Assembly: GCA_002840535.1 (NCBI GenBank)
Contig: PHBH01000035.1
Span: forward strand, 1-64,000
Reading direction: 5' to 3'
DNA: 64,000 nucleotides
Origin: Deltaproteobacteria bacterium HGW-Deltaproteobacteria-15
GTDB lineage: Bacteria; Desulfobacterota; DSM-4660; Desulfatiglandales; HGW-15
Shown here: positions 35,760 through 44,475 of the stretch, one piece after another
Layout of the letters: each line of letters opens with the position of its first letter
How positions within the stretch are numbered: position 1 is the first letter of the stretch
Position numbers and translations under genes: made by a program
The notes under the pieces: generated by a model
What the model was told of the DNA's origin: nothing
Databases searched by the model: none
The model's input: only the letters and a program-made list of their open reading frames with translations

Positions 35760-36095
35760 ATGTCATGGAAATTCTGGGCCAGGAATCCATCGGGCGCGGA
35801 GAGCCAAAAACTCCCCGGACCCAAGGGAATACCAACCCAAGTGGGCAGAGACCTTGTTGTTAATAAAGGAGAGAATCCCGATTGGGTTTGGGGCCTGAAA
35901 TGCGTTACCCGGCAGAAAGAGGGAGTGGCTGACAGCTATGATTTTCGGGTCTTTGAGGAGGAGGATGCTGTAAGGAATGGTACCGCCATTAGGAATTACA
36001 ACTCCCTGGACCAGTCGCAGAAGCTCATTCTTTACGAAGGCTGGTACAACAATAAGACAAACAAAGCTGAAGTGGTCAAAAGGACTGAGCCTTAG
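35760..36095 (+). CDS. Unknown protein, paralogue of the 105-aa protein at 34836
   Basis: This 111-residue protein starts MSWKFWARNPSG after a CAGGAGGG ribosome site. The N-terminus is tryptophan-rich and proline-rich, followed by GLKCVTRQK, SYDFRVFEEE and LILYEGWYNNK, which align with the protein at 34836-35153. No signal peptide or membrane segment is visible. The family is not recognised. The paired copies flank the lipoprotein gene. Confidence 0.75.
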   Translation: MSWKFWARNPSGAESQKLPGPKGIPTQVGRDLVVNKGENPDWVWGLKCVTRQKEGVADSYDFRVFEEEDAVRNGTAIRNYNSLDQSQKLILYEGWYNNKTNKAEVVKRTEP

Positions 36096-36149
36096 GCTAT
36101 GAAGTCAGGGCCTGTCCCCGAGCCTTTTGATTGAAAAAATGGAGGCCGT

Positions 36150-36431
36150 ATGGCAACCGTAGACAAGAAAGAAATCATTCAGAAGATGGAGGATCTGAAA
36201 AACGGCGTCACTCTCGGCCTGAGACTCGGCGAGGTCTTCGGGGCCGGGTTTGTGTTTATTGAACTCAATCCTGCCTACCCGCAGAAGGGGCAGAAGAAAT
36301 ATCTGATGCGATGGGGAAAAGGCGAGACCGAAACAAAGGCCCAAACACCTTTCATGGCCACGGATAAGGCAAAGAACATCGCCGGATGGGTTGCCGACCG
36401 GGCTGCGCTGTGGCTCCCTCGGAGTTCCTGA
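36150..36431 (+). CDS. Unknown 93-aa protein
   Basis: The frame begins MATVDKKEIIQKMEDLKNG after a GGAGG ribosome site. A charged helix is followed by GVTLGLRLGEVFGAGFVFIELNP and KYLMRWGKG, which look like two or three strands, and ends ADRAALWLPRSS. It closes the small-gene cluster and converges on the UbiB-family gene with a 36-bp gap. No family is recognised. Confidence 0.7.
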   Translation: MATVDKKEIIQKMEDLKNGVTLGLRLGEVFGAGFVFIELNPAYPQKGQKKYLMRWGKGETETKAQTPFMATDKAKNIAGWVADRAALWLPRSS

Positions 36432-36467
36432 ATCCGACTGCCATCCTCTCAACCCTTGGGATACGAC

Positions 36468-38168
36468 CTAAAGCTTTCTGCTGAAAAGGATGGAGACGAT
36501 CAGCCACAGTCCCAGCGCGGTGGCAATGACATATCCGGTGATGCCGAGGAGAGCAGTGAGGGATATGGTCCCGATCCCAAGGGCATTGACGGGTATTTCC
36601 ATTAACTTCTCGGAGGAGTTCAGGGCGAGCGATCCGCCGATGATGGAGGCGCCGATAATTAGCCCGACCGTCAACCGATTGAACGGCCTTTCGATCTGTG
36701 AGTCCAGATCCTTGAAGCCCCTGTGAACGAGATCGATCTGCTGTCTTCCCTGAGCCACCTGACTCAGGATCTCGCGGACCAGTTTAGGGAAAGCCTTGAT
36801 GTGGCTGCCCATCTCTCGGGCATCCCTGGATGCCCTTCCCAGGATCGTCTGCTCCCTCCCGATGAATCGCCTTGCAAAAGGCCGGGTGATCTCAAGGATG
36901 CTGGCATCGCTGTTCAGGATCTTGCCGAGAGCCTCAGTCTGGACCAGCGTCTTCATGAGGAGCAGGAGGTTTCGGGGAAGACGTATCCTGTACTTGAAAA
37001 CAAGCTGCATGACCTGATCATAGATATCCTTCATGGTGATGGCCCTCAGGGATCTCCCGTAGAATGTTTCGGCCACATCTTCGAGATCACCCCTGAAGTC
37101 CCCCAGTTCCATGGTTTCTTCGTTGATCAACCCTGCCCCGGCCAGGGCGTCGATGATCATATCGTAGTCGTGCTCCGCGAAACCCAGAAACAGGTTTGAA
37201 ATATGGAGCATAATGGTGCGGTCCAGATACCCCACGATACCAAAATCGAGGAGAGCGACTCGACCGTCATGCATCACGATGGTATTCCCCGGGTGGGGGT
37301 CTGCATGGAAAAGTCCGAACTCCATCAACTGTTTTGAAAAAGCCCGCAGTCCGGTGAGAGCGATGGCCCTGGGATCCAGGCCCTGTCTTCTGATTTCTTC
37401 GACTCGGTCCATTTTGATCCCATGGATCTGCTCCATGACCAGCACCGACTTCGTCGTATAATCCCAATGAACCTTAGGGATGTGAATCTCCGGAGTTTCC
37501 TTGAAGTTCTGTCTGAATTTCTCCATGCTGCCGGCTTCGATAAACATGTCGAGTTCTTTGGAAATCGTGCGATCAAATTCCCGCACCAGATCAACGGCCC
37601 CAATGATGCGGCCGGCCTCGAAAGAGCGTTCGAACCTTTCCGCCAGATAATACATCATCCGTATGTCCTGCCGGATCTTCTTTCGAACCCCGGGGCGGAT
37701 CACCTTGACAGCCACCTCCCCGAAATCCGGCAGGGTTGCGAGGTGGACCTGCGCAACGGAGGCAGCGGCCAGCGGCTGCTGTTCGAACCGCGAGAACGTT
37801 TGCTCAAGTGGACGATCCAGCTGATTTTCGATCAGCGTCTTGATCTCAGGAAAAGGCGCCGGCGGTATTTGATCCTGTAGCTTTCTAAATTCCTCGATAT
37901 AGTCCGGAGGGAAGATATCGGCCCTGCTGCTCATCATCTGCCCCAGTTTGATGAACGTGGGCCCCAATTCCTCGAGTGCGACACGGATTCGGCGTGGATT
38001 GGGAAATCTGCGTCTCACAGGGGAGTCATCCGGACCGCTCTCTTTTACCCCCCCTCGGAAGAAACGGTCGACCATATCCCCAAACCCATGCCTGATGAGG
38101 AGGGACAGGATGTTTGCCACTCTCCGCAGAGGCAGGCTGCCTTGGCGATTCGATGTGGATTTCACCAT
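36468..38168 (-). CDS. ABC1/UbiB-family atypical kinase
   Basis: The ATG at 38168 (MVKSTSNRQGS) has a strong GAGAGGAG; the frame runs 101 codons further upstream without coding signs. The 566-residue protein shows the UbiB signature KLGQMMSSRADIFP (KxGQ, about 80-93), the alanine-rich nucleotide loop AAASVAQVHLA, GLFHADPHPGN (about 295) and ALLDFGIVG, and two membrane helices at the end (about 500-560). UbiB proteins support quinone synthesis or lipid transport through an unorthodox ATPase activity. The gene stands alone between two + strand units. Confidence 0.85.
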   Translation of the reverse strand: MVKSTSNRQGSLPLRRVANILSLLIRHGFGDMVDRFFRGGVKESGPDDSPVRRRFPNPRRIRVALEELGPTFIKLGQMMSSRADIFPPDYIEEFRKLQDQIPPAPFPEIKTLIENQLDRPLEQTFSRFEQQPLAAASVAQVHLATLPDFGEVAVKVIRPGVRKKIRQDIRMMYYLAERFERSFEAGRIIGAVDLVREFDRTISKELDMFIEAGSMEKFRQNFKETPEIHIPKVHWDYTTKSVLVMEQIHGIKMDRVEEIRRQGLDPRAIALTGLRAFSKQLMEFGLFHADPHPGNTIVMHDGRVALLDFGIVGYLDRTIMLHISNLFLGFAEHDYDMIIDALAGAGLINEETMELGDFRGDLEDVAETFYGRSLRAITMKDIYDQVMQLVFKYRIRLPRNLLLLMKTLVQTEALGKILNSDASILEITRPFARRFIGREQTILGRASRDAREMGSHIKAFPKLVREILSQVAQGRQQIDLVHRGFKDLDSQIERPFNRLTVGLIIGASIIGGSLALNSSEKLMEIPVNALGIGTISLTALLGITGYVIATALGLWLIVSILFSRKL

Positions 38169-38443
38169 TTTTCTCCTCTCAAGGGGGCTTATCATAATCT
38201 GACATGGAGAATAATAGTCCTTGATCGCCCATTTCAAGTGAATTCGGCGGAAGAATACCCGCTGCTTAAGTTGAACATACCGTGAAGTATGTCCTGAGGT
38301 GGATTGAAAGGACCGGGTTCCGGATCCCCGCCTGAGCGGGATCTTCGACAAGTCCGCAACCTCAGCCCGGGCTCGGAATGCTTGACATCCCGGATTAGGG
38401 CCATATTGTTTCATAATAAAAGAATGAAAGGGGGTAAAAAGAT

Positions 38444-38746
38444 ATGGAAAACCCTCAAACCTCTCATGCAACCGACAGATTGAAGGTGTTTGTTCCCAAT
38501 GCCAGGAATCTCACTGCCGAAGAGGTGGCGAATATCCCGGAAGAAGGCAGGGAACATATTAAAGAGACCAGAGGCGGGGTATGGCTTGAAGTCAACTGCC
38601 CAGACAGGGATTGCGTGATAGAAGAAGGAAAGATTGCTCTCCATGTGATTTGTGCTCGCGACAAGGAGTCCGAATCATTGTGGATGCGGCTGTTCTGTCC
38701 GGAAGACCGGTGCTTTGCAAATCAACCCACCAATGTGGTTTCGTAG
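38444..38746 (+). CDS. Small cysteine-pair protein, unknown (100 aa)
   Basis: The frame starts MENPQTSHATDRLKVF after AAAGGGGG. Two matching CPx3C pairs, NCPDRDC (about 51-57) and FCPEDRC (about 84-90), could hold one zinc ion. No family is recognised. It stands alone and is followed by a strong hairpin (38791-38820). Confidence 0.65.
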   Translation: MENPQTSHATDRLKVFVPNARNLTAEEVANIPEEGREHIKETRGGVWLEVNCPDRDCVIEEGKIALHVICARDKESESLWMRLFCPEDRCFANQPTNVVS

Positions 38747-38790
38747 ACGTGTGAGAACCTGGATTTCGGCGCTTCAGAATGGTTTTTCTT

Positions 38791-38820
38791 CGGGGGAACG
38801 GCGTTTACGCCGTTCCCCCG
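38791..38820 (+). terminator. Perfect 13-bp hairpin after the small cysteine-pair gene
   Basis: CGGGGGAACGGCG and CGCCGTTCCCCCG flank a TTTA loop. The T-tract after it is poor (AAATATTTG), so termination could be weak. The GC-rich stem is very stable. Confidence 0.5.
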
Positions 38821-38996
38821 AAATATTTGAGAATCCCCGCACCCTCATTACCCGCCATTCGTCGGATAGTAACCTCCCCTTCTTGATAGAGACTTTCGGT
38901 TTTCTCACAGGGAATTCCTCATCGAAGAGGGGGAGATCTTGTCTTGAGATGCCTATCCGACTCTCTGGTAATGCATAGCTTCCAATCAAGTTTTGT

Positions 38997-39038
38997 TTGA
39001 CAGGCTCACCTGAAAATCGCATAACATAATGTCTGACA
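38997..39038 (+). promoter_or_regulatory. Sigma-70 promoter with overlapping TGTC-T-GACA operator candidate
   Basis: TTGACA (38997-39002) and CATAAC (39020-39025) are 17 bp apart. TGTCTGACA (39030-39038), an inverted repeat with the GT-N3-AC core seen in FadR/FCD-type operators, lies at the expected transcription start. This fits autorepression of the downstream regulator gene. Confidence 0.45.
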
Positions 39039-39076
39039 GATGAACTATTCTCCATTCTATCCCAAAGGTGTAAAAA

Positions 39077-39838
39077 TTGGCCGGCAAGCGAGCGACCGAC
39101 AATAAAGTTTCCCCACCAAAGAAGGCCTCCGTAGTTTTTGCGCGCCTCCAGGCGAAAAGGGCCTTCGAGCAGATTTCGGCGGAAATAAAGCGGATAATCT
39201 TTTCGGGTGTTCTCAAGCCGGGGGATATCCTCCCTTCAGAACTTCACCTGGCCGGCCAGTTCGGTGTCAGCCGTCAGACGGTACGTGAAGCGCTCCGACG
39301 ATTGGAAGCTTCCGGCTTCATAGCCACGCAAAAAGGCGCGTCCGGAGGACCAGTCGTTGTCGACACAATCCTCAATTCCATGAATGATCTTTTCCTCGAT
39401 GCATTCCTCGTAAAAAAGGTGACCACGGAGGAGTTGACAAGGGCCCGCCTTGATATCGAAAGGATCGTACTGAGGAACGTCTTCGAGGTGAAGGACCGAA
39501 CGAAGATCGCCCAGATCAGGCAGATCCTTGAGCAGACGGAAAAGAAACTGAAGCAGGGCTCCGATGAGTTTGAAGGCAATATCAGTTTTCACAAGCTGCT
39601 GGCCGAAGCGACCGGGAACCATGTCTACATTATTCTCATGGAATCGTTGATGACCGTAGTGGCCCATTTTCATAGCGTCCTGAAGATCGACATACGGACC
39701 ATGAAAAGGGCATGCAAGGCACATCTTTCTATTCTGGATGCCATTGAGAAAGATGATGAGCCGCGAGCGCAAGCGGAGATGGAGAAGGACATTCTCGATA
39801 TCTACCGCGCCTACAAACGAACGGAAGAAACACACTGA
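39077..39838 (+). CDS. GntR-family regulator, FadR/FCD subgroup
   Basis: The start is a TTG (MAGKRATDNK) preceded by AAAGGTG; no ATG lies nearby in frame. The 253-residue protein has a GntR winged helix with GDILPSELHLAGQFGVSRQTV (ends GDILPSE and SRQTV, about 50-75) and ALRRLEASGFIATQKG. The C-terminal FCD domain has the usual histidine/aspartate metal-site helices (NISFHKLLAEATGN near 172). It is the first gene of the UbiD/TRAP/amidohydrolase cluster and likely regulates it in response to the substrate. Confidence 0.85.
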   Translation: MAGKRATDNKVSPPKKASVVFARLQAKRAFEQISAEIKRIIFSGVLKPGDILPSELHLAGQFGVSRQTVREALRRLEASGFIATQKGASGGPVVVDTILNSMNDLFLDAFLVKKVTTEELTRARLDIERIVLRNVFEVKDRTKIAQIRQILEQTEKKLKQGSDEFEGNISFHKLLAEATGNHVYIILMESLMTVVAHFHSVLKIDIRTMKRACKAHLSILDAIEKDDEPRAQAEMEKDILDIYRAYKRTEETH

Positions 39839-39856
39839 GGGGAGGCAGGAGTACCC

Positions 39857-41248
39857 ATGAAAAGAAATCCGGATATGAGAGACTGGATCGAGACGCTTGA
39901 GAAAGCAGGCGAGCTTCTAACGCTTTCAAAGCCGGTCGATCCTAGCACCGAAATGGGAGCCTTGCTCTACGGATCGAGGGACAAGGCTCTGTTCTTTAAA
40001 GAGCTGAAGGGTTTTCCCGGCTGGAGGGGGCTGGGAATGGCGCCTGCCAACCTGAGGCAGGCGGCACTGGCGTTTGGCGTGCCTCTTGAGGGGCTGATCA
40101 AGGAATTCTCGAGGCGGGGGAAGAAACTCCACAAACCGGTGGTCGTGGACGATGGTCCGGTTGCGGAAGTGGTCAGCAACGGCGACGAGGTCGATGTGAC
40201 CCGGTTTCCTGCGCATGTTGCGGGAGAACGCGATGGGGGCCGCTTCATCACCTCAGGACTCGTCATCGCCCGCGACCCGGACACAGGAATTCTTAACATG
40301 TCTTTTCACCGGATGCAGATCAAGGGCCCCCGCAAACTGGGGTTGCTTCTGGTGCCTCGCCATCTCTATCTGATTCACCAGAAGAACGAGGCCAGGAATA
40401 AACCTACGCCCATCTCTGTGATGATCGGACATCATCCTATGTTCTATTTTGCGGCTGCTTACACCGGGCCTGCTGATCTCGATGAGCTTGAACTTGCCGG
40501 TGCACTGCTCGAGGAACCGGTCCAGGTGCTGAAGTGTGCGACCAACGATCTTCACGTCCCCGCATATGCCGAGGTCTGCTTCGAGGGGCAGATCCTGCCT
40601 GGTGTCAGAGAAGAGGAAGGGCCTTTTTCCGAGTTTCAGGACTACTACGTCGCCGGGACGGGAATGAACCCGGTGATTCAGGTCGACAGGGTCATGACCC
40701 GGAAGGAGCCGATTTACAAAGAAATACAGAACGGGTCGGAGGTGGAGGGATGCGTCTACCATAAGATTCCCATGTCAACGGCGATATACGAGCGGCTGCA
40801 GACGGTGGGCGGTTTTACCGATCTTCTGAACGTAATGATCCTGCCGGGTATTTTTGCCGCTGTGGTCCAGATAAAGCAGCGTTTCAGGGGAGAGGCAAAA
40901 AACGTTCTCATGGGAGCGCTTTCCACGCAGTACCTCCACCCCAAAGTGGTGATCGCAGTGGACGAGGATGTCGATATTTTCAATCCCGCGGAGATTCTCT
41001 GGGCCATGAATACGAGGGTAAACCCCGCGGCGGATGTCTTCATTGTGAATGAAACGCGCATCCACCCCATGGACCCCACAGCTGTGGAGGTTGTGAAGCC
41101 GGGCAGTCCCCTTGGCTGGTCGAGGTTGGGTTCGAAGATGGGCATCGATGCGACAAAGCCGCCCGTCTCCGAGCCTGAAGGCAGGCTGCAGTTTGAGCGC
41201 ATAAAGCCGATCAATCTTGGGAAAATAAAACGGGAAGACTACTTGTAA
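39857..41248 (+). CDS. UbiD-family (prenyl-FMN-dependent) decarboxylase
   Basis: This 463-residue protein is a full-length UbiD homologue: MRDWIETLEKAGEL at the start, FPAHVAGERDGGRFITSGLV (about 113-132), LNMSFHRMQIKGPRKLG (about 143-159) with the conserved arginine, and EGPFSEFQDYY (about 253-263) carrying one of the catalytic glutamates. UbiD enzymes reversibly (de)carboxylate aromatic or alpha,beta-unsaturated acids with prenylated FMN, which needs a UbiX partner not present in the window. It follows the regulator by 18 bp. The TAXI transporter downstream suggests the acid is imported. Confidence 0.88.
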   Translation: MKRNPDMRDWIETLEKAGELLTLSKPVDPSTEMGALLYGSRDKALFFKELKGFPGWRGLGMAPANLRQAALAFGVPLEGLIKEFSRRGKKLHKPVVVDDGPVAEVVSNGDEVDVTRFPAHVAGERDGGRFITSGLVIARDPDTGILNMSFHRMQIKGPRKLGLLLVPRHLYLIHQKNEARNKPTPISVMIGHHPMFYFAAAYTGPADLDELELAGALLEEPVQVLKCATNDLHVPAYAEVCFEGQILPGVREEEGPFSEFQDYYVAGTGMNPVIQVDRVMTRKEPIYKEIQNGSEVEGCVYHKIPMSTAIYERLQTVGGFTDLLNVMILPGIFAAVVQIKQRFRGEAKNVLMGALSTQYLHPKVVIAVDEDVDIFNPAEILWAMNTRVNPAADVFIVNETRIHPMDPTAVEVVKPGSPLGWSRLGSKMGIDATKPPVSEPEGRLQFERIKPINLGKIKREDYL

Positions 41249-41384
41249 TGGAATTCGGCGATCTTCGTCCAATAGTACTCTGAAACGCTTACTAACAGGA
41301 GTCCCACAGGTGCCGTTAAGCGAAGTGGCTATCGATGGTTCCGCCACCGCATGACCATTACAACATTTGAGCAAGGAGGGTATT

Positions 41385-42359
41385 ATGGAAAGAAGATTTG
41401 GCAAGGTCGGCATCGTCGTTTCCGTAATCATGGTTCTTTTTCTCGCTCAGGCGCCTGTTGCGCTCTCTCAGAGTGCAAACAACTATGAACTCCGGTGGGG
41501 GACCATTGTGGCCGGTGGTGCATGGCAAATCCTTGGCAGCGCCATGCTCGAGGACGTGAAGAAGGCCAACCCGAACATAACCGGATCTACCGTTCCCAGC
41601 ACACCCACGGCTACCCTTATGGGCTTGGGACAAGGCAAGTACAATATCGGGTTCAGCCTGACCGACGCAACTGCCGATGCATGGGAGGGCAAGGGGTTTT
41701 TCAAAGCAGGCCCGATCAAGAATATTCGGTCTCTGGCCGCTTTTTATCCTCAGGCCACGCAGATTGTCGTCTGGGCAAAATCCCCTATCAAAAGCATCGA
41801 GGACCTGAAGGGAAAGCGCGTCAGCCCTGGCGCAAAGGGGCTCTCCAACGACCTCGAAGCCCAGAGACTGCTCAAGCTCTATGGCATGAGCTATGACGAT
41901 ATGAAGGTGCAGTTCCTCAGCTTTGAAGATGCTGCGAACCAGTTCATCGACGGTCACCTGGACGCCCTGCTCTTCATTACCCTGCCTTTTCCCTTTGCCG
42001 CAGTGATCAATGTTTCGTCGCAGGGAGAGATACGGCTCCTTTCCATACCGGATGATAAGATAGCCGAGTTGGCAAAATTCCGCGGCGTGGAGCCCTTTAC
42101 GCTTCCTCCCAACCTGTACAAAGGGGTCGATTACCCGGTAAAGGGCATCGCCGTAAGAGCGCATCTGGTCGTCGGAGAGAAAATGCCTGACGACGTTGCC
42201 TATGCCATCGTCAAGACCATAGCCACCAACTATTCACGTTACCCGGTGGCGCTCAAATCGATGACCTACGCGAAAATTGAGGATATGGCCAAAGACGTCG
42301 GCATTCCCCTTCATCCCGGCGCAGCCAAATACTATAAAGAGAAGGGCTGGATCAAGTAA
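41385..42359 (+). CDS. TAXI-family TRAP transporter substrate-binding protein
   Basis: The ATG at 41385 (MERRFGKVGIV) follows AAGGAGGG. The 324-residue precursor has a signal peptide to about residue 29 (ALSQSAN), then the TAXI layout: LRWGTIVAGGAWQILGSAM near the start, KYNIGFSLTDATADAW (about 87-102) and IKSIEDLKGKRVSPGAKG (about 132-149). TAXI proteins bind dicarboxylates, glutamate-like or aromatic ligands in the periplasm. Its cognate permease is the next gene. Confidence 0.87.
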   Translation: MERRFGKVGIVVSVIMVLFLAQAPVALSQSANNYELRWGTIVAGGAWQILGSAMLEDVKKANPNITGSTVPSTPTATLMGLGQGKYNIGFSLTDATADAWEGKGFFKAGPIKNIRSLAAFYPQATQIVVWAKSPIKSIEDLKGKRVSPGAKGLSNDLEAQRLLKLYGMSYDDMKVQFLSFEDAANQFIDGHLDALLFITLPFPFAAVINVSSQGEIRLLSIPDDKIAELAKFRGVEPFTLPPNLYKGVDYPVKGIAVRAHLVVGEKMPDDVAYAIVKTIATNYSRYPVALKSMTYAKIEDMAKDVGIPLHPGAAKYYKEKGWIK

Positions 42360-42370
42360 TTCCTTCTCGG

Positions 42371-42392
42371 CCGGCGGTCCACACCGCCGGCT
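42371..42392 (+). terminator. GC-rich hairpin between TAXI binding protein and permease genes
   Basis: GCCGGCGGT and ACCGCCGGC pair perfectly around a CCAC loop, 12 bp after the stop. There is no long T-run. It probably stabilises the binding-protein mRNA 3' end or reduces read-through so that binding protein exceeds permease. Confidence 0.45.
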
Positions 42393-42531
42393 TCAACCGC
42401 TTTGCTGTCCGCAGATAAAAACCTGTTCAAATAAATGGTTGTGTACCGTCCGGTGAAGACCGGGTAGTGGAGTGGGACCCGGGGACGGAAAAAGAACCAG
42501 GGTATAGGTCGGCTATCGACGTGGGTGGGCC

Positions 42532-44424
42532 ATGAAGCAAACGTTTCGTGAGTATATGCGGCAAAAGAAAGGCACGAAAAGCCTTCTTGCCCTGCTGGGC
42601 ATCGTGCTTGCCCTCTTTCAAATCTACACCGGCCTGTTCGGAAGCTTTGATGCCCTGGCACAACGGACCATCCATTTGGGCCTCGCCCTGCTCATTGTTT
42701 TTCTCGCCCGTCCTGTTCTGAAAAGCAAAAAGAGCTGGACACGGTACCTGGACATAACCGCTGTTGTCATATGTCTCGGGAGCATCTTCTATATTTTTGT
42801 ACGCTACGACTGGATCACTGCTGAACGGTTTGCTCTCATCAGCCCCGTGAGTTCCCTGGAAGCAGTCCTCGCTGTGCTGACCATCCTTCTGGTTCTGGAG
42901 GCCGCGCGACGGATCGTGGGCATGGGTCTCGTCGTAGTAGTGATATGCTTTCTCCTCTATCCCCTGGCCGGTCCATTTCTGCCCGGCATACTCCACTCCG
43001 CGCCGATAGGATTAAGGGAGCTGCTCGATTTTCAATACCTCGGCACAGCCGGAATCTTCGGCATCCCTCTCGGTGTTTCGGCTAATGAAATAGCCTTGTT
43101 CATCATCTTCTCCTCGATCATTACACGGACCGGGATCGCTATCCTTCTCAATGATTTCGCAGTTGCACTGACAGGCAAATACCGGGGAGGGCCTGCAAAA
43201 ATCGCCGTAATTGCAAGCTCTCTCATGGGAACGATTACCGGGAGCGGTACGGCAAATGTGGTCGCCACGGGCAGTATCACCATACCCATGATGAAAAGGG
43301 CGGGGTACCAGCCTCATTTCGCAGGCGCCGTAGAGGCAGTTGCCTCAACGGGCGGGCAGATCATGCCTCCAGTTATGGGCGCTGCGGCCTTCGTGATGTC
43401 CGCCTTTACCGGGATACCGTATATCACCATAATCCTGTACGCGCTTTTCCCTGCAGTCCTTTATTATACGGCCCTGCTCGTCATGATTCACCTTGAAGCG
43501 GTCCGGTATGATCTCACCGGCATAACACCGGAAGGTTCATTGCGTCAAACGGCCAAAGACTACGGCCATATGGTTATTCCCATCGTGCTCTTGATCGTGT
43601 TCATGATCATTGGCTATACACCCCGCCTCTCGGCAGGCGTAGCCACGGTTACCGCCCTTTTCATGGCCCAACTGAGAAAGACGACGAGGCTCTCCATCGC
43701 CGATATGCTTGAGGCACTGGAGGAAGGATCGAAAAACCTTTTGATGGTGGCCATCGCAACCGCAGCGGCCGGCATGATAGTGGGGGTCGTCGATTTGACG
43801 GGACTCGGGCAGCGGTTAGGCGCAGGCCTGCTTGCCCTGTCCGGAGGTCTGCTTCTGCCGGCGCTCGTACTCACGATGATTCTTTCCATCATACTCGGCA
43901 TGGGCATGCCTACCAGCGCGGCGTACATCATCCAGGCCGCCACAGTGATACCGGCCCTCATCTTCATGGGATTACAGCCGTTCGTCGCTCATATGTTCGC
44001 ATTCTACTTCGCCTGCCTCTCCCTTATTACGCCTCCGGTCGCCATAAGTGCTTATGCCGCCGCCGCCATCGCTCAGGCAAACATCTGGAAAACCGGTTGG
44101 ACGGCCTTCCGTCTTGGAATTGCGGGATTCATAGTGCCTTTCATGTTCGCATACGGGCCGTCTATTCTTCTGGTCGGCCCGGTTTGGGAGATTGTTCTCA
44201 CCGTCACCACGGCCATGGTCGGCGTCACTGCCCTGGCAGTTGCTTTGTCCGGTTATCTCTTCTGTACACTCAAGGTTTGGGAAAGGGTGATCGCAGGGGT
44301 GGCAGCGATCCTCCTGATTGCGCCATCGGCCGAACTCATTTTGCCGGGCAGCGGTCTCCTGGTCATGCTCATCATTATTCAGGCCAGACGGTCCCGAGCG
44401 ATGAAAGCCGGTGTTTCTCTTTAG
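42532..44424 (+). CDS. Fused TRAP transporter permease (DctQM type)
   Basis: This 630-residue polytopic protein has about four helices in residues 15-140 (DctQ-like) followed by a DctM-like half of about 12 helices with NEIALFIIFSSIITRTG, MGTITGSGTANVVATGSITIP (about 235-255) and MILGMGMPTSAAYII-like segments (LGMGMPTSAAYII near 455). GSGTANVVATG and GMPTSAAY are the paired sodium-binding loops typical of TRAP permeases. Fused permeases pair with TAXI-type binding proteins, as here. Confidence 0.9.
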   Translation: MKQTFREYMRQKKGTKSLLALLGIVLALFQIYTGLFGSFDALAQRTIHLGLALLIVFLARPVLKSKKSWTRYLDITAVVICLGSIFYIFVRYDWITAERFALISPVSSLEAVLAVLTILLVLEAARRIVGMGLVVVVICFLLYPLAGPFLPGILHSAPIGLRELLDFQYLGTAGIFGIPLGVSANEIALFIIFSSIITRTGIAILLNDFAVALTGKYRGGPAKIAVIASSLMGTITGSGTANVVATGSITIPMMKRAGYQPHFAGAVEAVASTGGQIMPPVMGAAAFVMSAFTGIPYITIILYALFPAVLYYTALLVMIHLEAVRYDLTGITPEGSLRQTAKDYGHMVIPIVLLIVFMIIGYTPRLSAGVATVTALFMAQLRKTTRLSIADMLEALEEGSKNLLMVAIATAAAGMIVGVVDLTGLGQRLGAGLLALSGGLLLPALVLTMILSIILGMGMPTSAAYIIQAATVIPALIFMGLQPFVAHMFAFYFACLSLITPPVAISAYAAAAIAQANIWKTGWTAFRLGIAGFIVPFMFAYGPSILLVGPVWEIVLTVTTAMVGVTALAVALSGYLFCTLKVWERVIAGVAAILLIAPSAELILPGSGLLVMLIIIQARRSRAMKAGVSL

Positions 44425-44475
44425 CCGCGTTGCCTTGGAGTACAGTGACAGGTTTAACAAACAAAAGGAGGAGTT

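Larger units (their letters stand above)
38747..39076. other. Intergenic region: hairpin, then the promoter of the FCD regulator
   Basis: No gene is supported. A perfect hairpin near the left end probably ends the cysteine-pair gene. A sigma-70 promoter lies near the right end. The middle (38830-38990) shows nothing I can name. Confidence 0.45.
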
